From positions 18,213,513-18,277,512 of the forward strand of contig CAIIXF020000004.1 of assembly GCA_903813345.2 (NCBI GenBank): DNA of 64,000 nucleotides, written 5' to 3'. The translations under genes were made by a program, and so were the position numbers. The notes beneath the pieces are model-generated. The model searched no databases, had not been told where the DNA came from, and worked only from the letters and a program-made list of their open reading frames with translations. The stretch comes from Owenia fusiformis. Taxonomy: Eukaryota; Annelida; Polychaeta; Sabellida; Oweniidae. Below, in pieces: positions 1 to 11,000 of this stretch; position 1 is the stretch's first letter, and each line of letters starts with the position of its first letter.

Positions 1-368
1 TGTTCAGAGATATACTGAATGTCCTTCCCAGGAATTTTCTCAAGTGGGTGCGAAATTTCCATTTTCATAGCACTGTCCAAAACATGCTGATTTTTCAATG
101 TGATTTTACTAAGATTTTTTCTTGCTTACTGTTAAAAGAATGGAGAAGATAAAATCTGAGGTCACAGCTTTGTCATAAATCATGGAATCGAGGTATCTAT
201 GATCCTGATATAATTAAAGTATGCCATTGTAACAGACATAACAACAGTTACTGTTTGTGGAGCAAAATTTACTCTTCATACATACCCCACTATAGACCAG
301 TAAATCACTTGTTCTGGTTATTCTGACATCACATATCATGTTAGAATAATGATGAAAGTGAACTTTAC

Positions 369-649
369 CTGTCTGAGGCACCCTGTGCTCCAGGTTTGCT
401 TGTTGGGGTGTTCTTATTCGGAGTCTTTCCTCTCAGGCGGAACTTGCTTGTTGGAGTTTTAGAAGGGGTCTTTGATGGTCGAGCACTTGTTGGTGTATTT
501 GGGGTCTTTTTATTTGGAGTTAGCTTCATTGTTAGAGGGTTGGCCGACTTTGGTCTACGTGGTGACAGACCCCTTGAATCATTCACTAGAACAAACTGAA
601 CACTTTGAATTGGCTGAAGTGATGCATATTGCTTATTTGCATGTCCGGA
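369..649 (-). CDS. Internal exon of an unrecognised minus-strand gene (basic, S/T-P-rich protein)
   Basis: An open minus-strand frame of about 93 codons ends at a good donor: the sense reads ACAG then GTAAAG, with the exon ending at 369 in phase 2. The encoded peptide is rich in Lys, Pro, Thr and Ser, with many TP and SP dipeptides (for example TPNKKTPNTPTS and SKTPSKTPTSK). That composition is typical of disordered, CDK-phosphorylated nuclear proteins. The acceptor is unresolved: several AGs lie between 580 and 650, and the one after TTTTGAAG near 649 is only a guess. I place it in the same gene as the exon at 2862-3034 because the strand, composition and spacing agree, but the phases of the two do not prove direct joining, so another exon may lie between. 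No family recognised. The rest of the gene runs off the left edge. Confidence 0.45.
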
Positions 650-2861
650 TATCTTCAAAAGGCTACTTGATTAATTGGTTTAGAATTACTGAATTTGACG
701 ACAGACTTTTTTCTTTAAAGCTACAGTTCTTTGTTTGTATGTATCTGAGTATCTATGTACCTGCATCACTTAAGGAAAGAGTTCTCACTCCAGACTCCAG
801 TGCTTTACGTTGCCACCGCATCATTGGACCTTTCTGTATAGGAGCATCCATCCTAACAGAGTCCTGTATGGCACTGTCCAATTGGAAGTGTGACATGGTG
901 GATAGTATGGCCAGTGATTGCTGAAAGATTCAGGAGTATGCCAGTCAACTGACGTTGAAACATGAAGAATTGAGATGGATGATGAATATTAGAATTTTTC
1001 TTTTACGAAGGGCAACAGGGAAAGGATTTTCCATACAAGAATGTTATTAAGTGAGGACGTCACTTGAGTCAATGGTATCATTGGACCACCTCTCTCACCC
1101 ATACAAGCACATCGAAACCATGTTGTGATAGGAGAACACAATCAAGACCCCCTGGACTTTTTGCATGTTCAGTCGTACCACATATTCAACTTTCTACTTC
1201 AAAGAAGAAGTTACAAATCCGCCACTTTATGTGCTAATTTTGCGATTGTACTGACCAGTTGAATTATTTTTGTCAAAATTAAATAAATCTGAAGTTTAAA
1301 TAAACAAGGGAAATCCTCTAATTGGTTGTTACATTAATTTACCATAAACCTGATTGGCTGCCTGGTTCAAGGCGTGTGTTGGTACAGGTGTCGACTTCAT
1401 GGGGATTCCCCTTGATTGCTGCGGAATCAATTGTGTTCAATTCTGACAGACCATAGGTTGTTCTGTTGATTATTTCAATATATCAGCGATACTATACCCA
1501 TTAGTGGTACCAAGGTATATCTAAGGTATGCAATATATTAAATACGCAATATAATGGGACATTACTGATTGTCCGGGAGAGAAACCTATGGTATTATACT
1601 GCATCTTTAAACATGGGATGGTATTTCCCTGATGACCAATTAACAGTTACAATACTACACTCTTAAAACAAACTCAAAACAAACAAACAATTTTGATGAT
1701 GATAATTTCCCAGTGGTCTTTGAATAATTTCTAATGTTGTTATTAAATATAAGGTGTTTGTTTACTTTTTTCGACCTGATAGTGATTTTGAGAAAAGTTG
1801 GGTGGAGTACAATCAGCCAATCAATCCCCTCCCCAACATGACACACAATTCCTACCACTGTATCTACCTAAAGCATTTTGGGTTTCAGAACAATGGTGTG
1901 GCCAAAAGTCATACATTCGTATATAATTAGAAGTCAATGCTTCATGCTTCCATGTTCAGGGGAGGGAAGGGAATGTCTCAGAACAGGCAAGTCCGAAGAA
2001 GAGGGGGGATAACCCCTTTTTCCGGAATCTTTTTTAGAGCATTTATATCCAAAACGTGGCTATCAGAAATGCTTAATGCACCAAAGAGGTCCAAATTTCT
2101 CAGGGGGCGTGCAACTAGCTTGCTGAACTCTGCCCTGGCTACACTATGGGTGCACATTCCATGTGCCTCCGTTGTGATAGTGGCGTAACCCATTCATACG
2201 CAAAAGCGAATTCTTCCGCAATAGATCTAAAATTAGGTTCAAGAAAAATAAAAATTATACTAAATATTAGATTGCGCTTCGTGGTAGGTCTCTAAAGCTA
2301 GCCGTACACCAATGGGACATCAAGGGAGTTATTGAGTAACTATTTTCATGGGACATGAAGGGACAAGTTCGGACATTCCCATGGGACATCCCACGTTGTG
2401 CCCGGGACAACTGTCCAAATCTGTCCGATTTTGTCCATTTATGTCCCAATAAAAGAATGAACATGTTGATTCTTTTCTGGGACATTATTGGACAAATGAG
2501 GAGCATTTCATCACGTGATGATCATATGACCATTTTCTGACAAAATAGCGCTAGACTCTATATTCCAGACATCATCGGATCGGACAAAATGGGACAACAT
2601 GGGACATTGTCCCATGATGTCCGGGGGACAAGAGCGAACAAGTCGGGACAAAACGGACAAAGTCAGACATTGTCCCATTGGTGAACGGCTAGCTTAGAAA
2701 CATCCAAATGGACTCAATCTCAAAACCTGCAAAAAATTAAAAAATAAAGCTGAAAAAACCTAAAGTGAGGTATTCTCTAGAAAAATAATGATTTCAATGT
2801 CAAACTAGCATCACATTGTAAACCTGATGAACCAGCAATATCTACAATACACGTAAGATAC
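650..2861 (-). other. Intronic stretch of the unrecognised minus-strand gene
   Basis: No other convincing exon was found here, although an undetected one is possible because the flanking exon phases do not obviously match. A minus-strand frame at 1978-2193 is open but has no clear acceptor and donor pair. The stretch contains the GGGACA-rich inverted-repeat element at 2291-2698, listed separately. Confidence 0.35.
2291..2698. mobile_element. Inverted-repeat MITE-like element rich in GGGACA
   Basis: The left end reads TCTAAAGCTAGCCGTACACC then AATGGGACA (2291-2319). The right end is its near reverse complement (TGTCCCATTGGTGAACGGCT then AGCTTAGA, 2671-2698). Subterminal DNA on both sides is packed with GGGACA/TGTCCC words, reading GGGACA on the left and both orientations on the right. 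There is no coding capacity and no clear target-site duplication. It is best read as a non-autonomous DNA transposon. Confidence 0.65.
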
Positions 2862-3034
2862 CTACTATCCGTGGAAATCAGTCTAAAACGAGTTTTCGTA
2901 AAGTTTTCAACTTTTAAAGTTGGTGCAGTTTTCCTCTTCGGCGATTTCCGGAATCGATCGTCAATTTCCGTCAAATTTCCCGCCAAATCAAACTTTTTTA
3001 AGTTTATAAAACCTATCCTAGAATTCGGCCCCAT
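2862..3034 (-). CDS. First coding exon of the same unrecognised minus-strand gene
   Basis: An ATG at 3034-3032 (minus strand) opens 57 codons plus two bases and stops at a clean donor, AGTAG then GTATCT, at 2861. The peptide begins MGPNSRIGFINLKKFDLAG and continues with a basic stretch, RKSPKRKTAP, that could act as a nuclear localisation signal. It has no membrane segment or signal peptide. The start lies about 150 bases from the likely first exon of the plus-strand STAG gene, so the two appear divergently transcribed. I do not recognise the family. A competing plus-strand frame (2871-3107) overlaps it but has no sensible splice or protein features. Confidence 0.5.
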
Positions 3035-3190
3035 ACAACTTCCTCAAGGTAAGTACATTGATTCAACCTTTGAAATATGTCGTCGGAATATCCAAGGAGC
3101 ACGATAAAGTAACTTTTCAATTATAGATATCAATAGAACACTTTTTATTTGGTACTTTTAAATGACCTACTTTTCCATGAATTATTCAAG
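3035..3190. promoter_or_regulatory. Putative bidirectional promoter between the minus-strand gene and STAG
   Basis: Only about 150 bases separate the minus-strand ATG at 3034 from the likely STAG first exon. That exon carries an AAGATGGCGACC motif at 3189-3200, matching the YY1-type downstream promoter element common at TATA-less housekeeping genes. No TATA box is evident. Transcription starts were not determined, so the call is inferred from the head-to-head layout. Confidence 0.4.
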
Positions 3191-3223
3191 ATGGCGACCT
3201 CCTTTTAGCAAGCCGCTTTGTTG
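3180..3223 (+). other. Probable non-coding first exon of STAG with a 5-codon uORF
   Basis: The first coding exon of STAG begins directly after an acceptor (TGTTTTAG then ATG), so an upstream 5'UTR exon is needed. The best candidate ends at 3223, where GCTTTGTTG meets a strong GTGAGT donor. It carries ATG GCG ACC TCC TTT TAG at 3191-3208, a tiny upstream reading frame. The transcription start and left boundary are guessed. Confidence 0.4.
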
Positions 3224-5006
3224 GTGAGTGGTGTTTTCCCGATTAATGCAATATGTATATGTGATCGGTCTATATGCAAGAGTTATTTGTGGTCTAGACA
3301 TTATAGTTTTTTTGTTTATGCTTGTGAAAATTACGTTTGCAATGTAAATCGAAAGATATTTTACAGTATTTGTGAGCGATAATAGAAAAATCTTAATTTT
3401 TAGCTTTTGTTTACATTTTTGAATTTTGTATTTTCCACTCAATTGCTAATCCTGTGAACTTATACAGTTTTGTCATGTATTTTTTGATTTTTATTTATTA
3501 TTTTCACTTTTCAACTTTCTAATAAAGCATACACAGCACCATAGGGTACCGTGAGCATATATGGCACAATGCTCGAATGGTACTGTACAGTATCATTCTC
3601 TTGATTTACCAAATTTGCAGTCACAACGCTTCTTTCTATATCTATTCTGTAATGTTGCCTTTACTCACTTGGCATAATTTCATTTTGCTTTTATACCATT
3701 GATACCATTAATTGAAGTATTGTTCTTTGTCATTGCTTTAATGGTCAGTATACCAAGTATAATCAAGAAAAGCTTGTACAATGAACAACGAAATTTGGAA
3801 ACAAGTACTATAGATTTGCTTTCAGACACTGAACCGATTGACCTAGATAATAGCGATGCGTCTTCTTTGGTCAACTGCTCAGTTGTTTGTGGGTTTTCAA
3901 TGTAGCTCTATAATGCAATTTGAAGATGAGTACTTTTATTGCATCTATTATGTTGCAGTTTGTAGTGCAGTAAGATTGGAATGAAAGTGTCGAAAGTTGA
4001 ATGAAACTATTTTTTCCAATATGGCGACGAGTCAACTGATCACGTGACCTTCTCTTCTGGAATATTTTCTCACTTTTCGATCATCGTTTTCATCATGCTA
4101 TGAATCAGTACAATGAAAAAAACATCTGTTATCTTAAGATAGAGATCAATCGTTTCTGATAATCTTTTCTGTACTCCCGTATGGGAATAGTAATGAATAT
4201 ATTGATAGAAAAATAGGTGTGAAAATCCCCATGTCAAACCTATGGCGGAAAACAAGGAAGTATGAATTTGTTCCTCTGCGAACTGCATCATGGGAAATAT
4301 TTTGACCTTATAAGGAAAATCTTTTGCGTCTCCTCTTATGAAGAGGGAACCACAAATACGAGAATTCAATGAGATCCACCACATGTAGCGATGTGTGAAC
4401 AGCTACTGATGGGATGAAAGGGCTTGATCCATATAAAAATAATCTCAAGTTCTAACATTTTTGCTGAACAGAACCTTGGGCTTTTGAAAGCCCATGACAG
4501 AACTCATTTAGAAACAAATGTACAGATTCAGAAAGAGCTCAAAAGAAAGCACAGGTGGTTCACTAGAATTTCTCACAACATGTTAAATAAATGAAAACAA
4601 CAGGCAATTAATGGAAATCATAAATTTAACATTTAACAACCGTTGAAAATCGCCTGTTGCCTGCTTCTAATGAAGCCCCTGAAGCATGAAGAATCTTATT
4701 CTATTCATACATGTTACTGACTTCTTTTTTATTTTAAGTCAGCTCAGAATGACATCAAATTTTCAGTTACAACGTATAGCTGAGCTGAGTTTTTAATTTT
4801 CTCAGCTTTACATCTGAACATGACACAAGATTCTCACAGTCTTATAAGTTCTTCTACATAATGAAGATGCCAGAGGACTGACAGGATTCAGCTCACTTTT
4901 TAATTTCTCAGCTAAACAAGTAACATGACATCAGATTTTCACTGTCTGAAGTGCTAAGTTCTTCTATGTAATGGAGTCTCAGTGAGAGAGTGTGTTGATG
5001 TTTTAG
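3224..5006 (+). other. Putative first intron of STAG
   Basis: No coding exon was seen. The intron holds one member of a ~610-bp sequence pair (3718-4340, second copy at 39713-40332) and, around 4740-4980, two imperfect copies of a ~130-bp segment containing AGCTGAG-like and TTCTTCTA words. The intron ends in GTGTTGATGTTTTAG directly before the STAG start codon. Confidence 0.4.
3718..4340. repeat. Dispersed ~610-bp repeat, copy 1
   Basis: This segment aligns nearly end to end with 39713-40332. Shared landmarks in order are GTCAGTATACCA, GACCTAGATAATAGCGA, TCAGTTGTTTGTGGGTTTTC, AATATGGCGAC near a CACGTGAC E-box, and GCATCATGGGAAATATTTTG ending in GACCTTATAAGGAAAA. The copies differ by many substitutions and small indels. 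Neither keeps a shared long reading frame, so it is treated as a non-coding dispersed repeat or an old segmental copy. Confidence 0.7.
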
Positions 5007-8000
5007 ATGCCAGGAGTGACAAGGCCACGTAGATTATCCAGAGACGCTGCTAGCAAAAGCAACATAGCTGATACAATGGAGTCAATAATCCAGCAACAGG
5101 CAGAGGGAGAGATGGACTCAGAGATGGAACACATCATGGAGCCAACCAGTGAACTTGGAGTGTAAGTTCATATGTTTTCAAGGAGATTTTAATGAACTGT
5201 GACATATTTAATTCATGTTCTACATTGACTTGAATTGAAGATGCATGTGTAATCATATTTCATTTCAAGTGGGCTAGTATGAAGAAGAGAATCAGAATTT
5301 TAAATGTTGCAGACTATTTATCTCATGTGACCTGTGTTCAACCAATCACAGAATGGAAACATAAAAATGAGATAATATTACCAACAAATATGTTACTTCT
5401 TCAGGCCAGAACAAGAGGACAGTGACTTTGAAGAGCCAAAGGCTGCAGGTGCAAAGAGAAAGAGACAGAAGAAAGATGAAACAATGGTGAGTTGTCTTAG
5501 CAACTGTATCAATCTTGGACTTTACCTGATTGTCCATTTTCACAGTGAATTCTTTGATATCACATGATTGATGAAAAATTAATATGCTCATTCATTCACA
5601 GGGCAATTACCTGATCTTGCCCAGTGTGAATAGTTGACCACATCTGGCTAATCTGGTCACAACATTTAAGTTTTGGCATAAAAAGCTTTGAGTGAATAAT
5701 GATTCTAGTACTACTCTTATCAGTTCATTGATGATCAATGCTTTGTTTTAGGTAAAGAAGGCTCGTAAGGTGCCAGAGGCTGGTGGAGGCAGAGGGAGGA
5801 AGAAGAAACAGATAGACCCCAATGCTGAAGATCAGGATGGCAGTCTGTTTGAGGTTGTCAAGTCTGGCAAGACTGCTCTACAGGTAAGTCTAATATGCTT
5901 ACACTTGTGCATATTAAGGCAACTTACTCATTACTAGATCCACTCCTCGTCCTAACTTACTCCAATTCTTGTCTGGTCAGTTGTACACAATAACATTATT
6001 AACCTGTTAAAATATTCTGCAAAATGCTATCTTGTTGTTGATTTCAAGCAGAGTTATAACTGCTTTTTTAAATAGTTGTATACAAGCATTTACTTTTCAA
6101 TGATTTTATCGTGGTTAGATATTGTTACATTGGACAGTGTTGGGCAGTTGGTGCTTGGCATATGTAACAAATGGCAGGTGGTGCCATTAATGCATTGTAT
6201 TTATTTTAGGCTGTGGTAGATGACTGGATAGAGGGCTATAAATCAGATAGGGACACAGCTCTGCTTGAGTTGATCCAGTTCTTCATCCAGTGTTCAGGTT
6301 GCAAGGGCAGAATCACACCACACATGTACGCTAATATGGAGCACGCTGAGATCATCAGGAAAATGACAGAAGAGTTTGATGAGGTAAGTTTCATGAGACA
6401 TGTTTCATGACTGGAAAAAACATCGAAAATTTGAAATGTTGAAGCTCCTGCAAGTTGTTACAGAGGTATATGTTGTAATTTTAGGACAGTGGAGACTACC
6501 CTCTCATCATGACTGGGGCACCTTGGAAGAAGTTCAAGACAAGTTTCTGTGAGTTTGTCCAAGTATTGGTGCGCCAGTGTCAGTACAGCATCATATACGA
6601 CCAGTACATGATGGACAATGTCATATCCCTCCTCACAGGTCTCACTGACTCTCAGGTCCGTGCCTTCAGACATACCAGTACATTGGCAGGTAAGTGAAGC
6701 CAAGGGACATTTTAACAGTTTGCTCCAGTTGGTAGAGATACCTGAAAAAGTTAGCCCAGGTAGTCCGAACCATAAGACAAGAACTAAATTTACCAGTTAA
6801 TTTAGGAACTTAAGATTATGATTCTGTACCAGGCGTAACTTCATGCTCATATTCATTATTTTAACATTATAGCCATGAAGTTGATGACAGCTCTGGTAGA
6901 TGTTGCTCTGAATCTGAGCATAAACCTTGACAACACACAGCGACAGTATGAAGCTGAGAGGCAGAAGAACCAAAGCAAGAGGGCCAGTGAGAGATTGGAA
7001 ATGCTCATGGCAAAAAGACAAGAGGTAAACCAAAGGGTATTCTCTTCACAGTAAAACGTAAAGGAAAATGAGATAGTGAAAGACTAGAAAATGCAAAGGC
7101 CAAAATGTGGATTGAGTACAAAATGAGAAGTCAAAATATATTTTAATGTATTATATGCTTAATACTGAAAACATTTTTCAGTTTTCCAATCATTTTATAT
7201 TGTAAGTAGACTTTTGCACATCCTTGTATGCCTCGTCTCCCGCAATCCAGGTAGAAATGGGCAGATATTATATATCTCTCAAGATAAACACTATATCCAA
7301 AACCTCCCAGTACATAATCCTCATGCATTTACAGTTAGAGGAAAACCAAGAGGAGATCCGCAACATGCTGACATACATCTTCAAGGGAGTATTTGTCCAC
7401 AGGTACAGGGACACCCAGGCAGAGATCAGGAACATCTGCATGTCAGAAATAGGTGTATGGATGAAGAGATATCCAAACATGTTCCTAGATGATAGTTATC
7501 TAAAGTATGTGGGCTGGACCATGTATGATAGGGTAGGTGAAACTTAATTGCTATGTTTTAGTATTAAAAGGAGTTATTTCACAAGTGATATTACACATTT
7601 CATGTGTTTGATGCCCCTGTTTGTATTTTGTAGACTGGAGATGTACGCAGTGGTTGTTTGAAGTGTTTGATGCCCCTGTATGAGGCGGAGGAATTGGCTC
7701 CTAAACTGGAACTCTTTACAAACAGATTCAAGGTACAATTTTAGGAAAAACATATTTCTCTGTACAAATGTTATTGTAAAACATCCTTCAATTCTTCATT
7801 GTTCGTATATGCATGCAAGCTTAGGAATTCTCATATTCTTGGTATAAGGGCTAATTTTGCCTGATTTAATTGTCCAAATGTTTCTTATCAATCTTTAGAT
7901 GGACATCTTGTACTTATGCCTATTGTACATCTCATTTCCAGGCACGTCTTGTAGAGATGACACTTGACAAAGAATATGATGTTGCTGTTGCTGCCGTCAA

Positions 8001-11000
8001 GCTCTCAACTGCCATCTTGAAGTATAATGAACAGGTCCTCACAGACAAAGATTGTGAGAATGTATATGAGTTAGTCTACTCATCACATCGACAGGTAAAT
8101 GCTTAACTAAACTGAATAAACAAATACTATGTCATAATGAAACTATTAATCAAGGTCATAAAAATACACCCTGTCTGCATATTTGTCACGCATAGGCACT
8201 GTTACCCGTTTAGCATTCATTGATCATCTTTCATTAGCATAAAAGCTCAGTTTATATTTCAAAGTATGTGATTGAATAATATAAAATTCTGGTGGTTAAT
8301 ATTTCCTGTATATTTGATATTTCCATAATAAATCTCTCATTCTCAATGCATTGTTTCATGTATATTTCCACTAAACCACCAATGTAATTGGTTTGTGCCT
8401 GAGTATGAAACTGTCCTTAATCATAAGGGTCGAAATATTACTGCTGGGTGATTATCCATTTAACATTACATTTTCTTCTATTGCCAGGTTGCCCAGTCTG
8501 CAGGTGAGTTCCTGAATGTGAAACTATTCCAGAAAGATGAAGAATCCATGAAGAATGTGAAGACAAAGAAAGGCAAGAAGAGGAGTGTCAACACTCCATT
8601 GGTGAGAGATCTTGTACAGTTCTTCATAGAGAGTGAGGTAAGCTAAATATTAACTACATACATACTGTATCCCAGACTGAAGTATGCAAAATAAGACACA
8701 TGAAAATTTATATATAGCAATATTAGACCCTAGCATACTAACATAGAATTAGACTCTCCAACTTGGGATAGGGACTTTTGATTAGGAATTTTGACTTGTA
8801 AAGTAGAAATCAAATGTCTGTTTTTATGTCGTCACTACAAATATAATTGTAGTCTCCAACTTTTTTTGGGATGGTGTTCCGCGTTGACAAATTAGAGTTT
8901 GAGACATTTTGCATGTTTCTTACTTAATGCCTTGTTTTATTTTGGTAAACCTTTATTTACAATTTCAGTAAATATTGATTTTCTGTTAATGAATAATGAA
9001 CCAATCACATGGTACCATTTCATATTTCAGCTTCATGAACATGGTGCTTACCTGGTTGACTCAATGTTTGAGGTGAATGATATGATGAGAGACTGGGAGT
9101 GCATGACTGACTTACTCATAGAGGAACCTGGTAGAGGAGAAGAGGTATGTACCCTTAATGTGTTCATTATCCACAGCAAAGGAGGTGTCTACCCAAGATA
9201 CCTTGTAATTATTAATAGAATATGCACAGTATGGGAATATACTTTAGAATTTCTACACAAGTGAGTTGTCCCAGTTTCATTAACCTCAATTGAATTCCTT
9301 TTTTTCTGACCACCTCTAACATTTACATTTTAGCAAAGTTTAGACTAGTTCATTATAAAATCTGGTTCCTGATAATGTAATATTAATTGCATGTGCCTAG
9401 GTGATGGATGACAGACAGGAGTCTAGTCTTATAGAGCTAATGGTATGTGCTGTCAAACAAGCTGCCACTGGCGAGAGCCCTGTAGGCAGGGGACCAAATA
9501 AAAAGGTATTAACTTTGGTAAAATATTTTTAGTATTGATTTTTTACTTTTAATTTCTTGATTAATTTTAACTTGACGGTGCATGCTCAAAATGATAACAA
9601 ATACAACAATAAAAACTTTTATGTTTAGTTCAAGTGATGCTGGTATCTGCCATTATTACAATGTATTGAAAAGCCATGTTTGCCTCTGTTTCAGTTGTCA
9701 TCAAGGGAGAATCGCCAAGTGATGGAAGACAAAACCAAACTAACAGAGCACTTTATTGTGACACTTCCACAACTCTTAGCTAAGGTATGATTACTGAAGA
9801 AATCTTTAAATATGTTGTTACCTTTGTTCAATACCAGCTGTGATGAAGTCAAACACTGACATCATTCAGAGAGTAATTTCAAGACTGACAGTATTTTGTT
9901 GTGAAAAATGAATTAAACAACTTAACACATCATTCATTTCATTCAGAAACTCTATTCCCCAAATTGAAAGTGACCCTAATAAGACAAAAGATGTATTTCT
10001 TATATTACAGTACAGTGCAGATCCTGAGAAAGTAGCTAACCTGTTGACGATTCCTCAGCACTTTGATCTTGAGATCTACACAACCAGTAGACAGGAGAAA
10101 CACCTTGACACTCTACTAAGGCAGATACAAGACATTATAGAGAAACACACAGATACTGAGGTTGGTTATTGTGCTTAAACTCTCTCTCGTTAATGAAAAG
10201 TGACACAAGAGATCCATGTAAACTGCAGTTGATTTGAAAACAATATTTATATCTGTCATTGATTTATTTGTTTATTTGAGTTAAAATTATCTCACATAGA
10301 CACCATATATGTGTGGTAGGATAATGTAACTTGATATCTGAAGGTAGAAACAGATCCTGGTATTAACCTGACAGGAGGTGGTATCTTTATCCTGGCTAGG
10401 ACCATAGGCAGTTCAAGCCAGCACAGGCCTTTCATTGAGTTAGTAGCACTCTTGTAGACACCTCTCTGGTGTACTGGGTAACATAGCTAGCTCCTTTTGC
10501 CACATGCTGGGATTGATTCCAAGACCTTGGCATTAGCAGTCTAGCATGTTTACCTTACACCACGGAGGCAAAAACAAAGGTCATGTATCGTTGAAATACA
10601 CATTTTTGGTAATTTTAACTTGTAGGTACTTGAGGTGTGTTCCAAATGCCTTGAGGCGTTTTGTCAGGAAGAGTATGCGATTTCTGGCAAGTGTCAGATC
10701 ACACGCAGCACATTGATTGATGCACAGGTTGAGAAGTTCAGAGAAGCTTTCCAAGATTTCTTTGCTGAGGTGAGAATCTTACATTTACTAAAGAGAGTAC
10801 AGTTTCAGAGATATACTCAATTCCTTTTGAGATATCATTTCTTGATATATGTCTGTGAAAAATGATTTGTGCATTTGTTTTGAGATAATACAATGTAATA
10901 AAATAGATGATCACATTGGCCGGTAAAATGTAAACACTAGTAAACACTGTTCAATGCTATGTACCAGTTATGATGATAATGTGATTTATAGTGTTTGGTG

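Noticed and set aside
365-924. Plus-strand frames at 396-599 and 472-924
   Set aside because: They are shadows of the minus-strand exon at 369-649, which has a proper donor and a composition typical of protein.
4070-4384. 104-codon minus-strand frame in STAG intron 1
   Set aside because: Overlaps the dispersed ~610-bp repeat. The frame is not kept in the second copy at 39713-40332.
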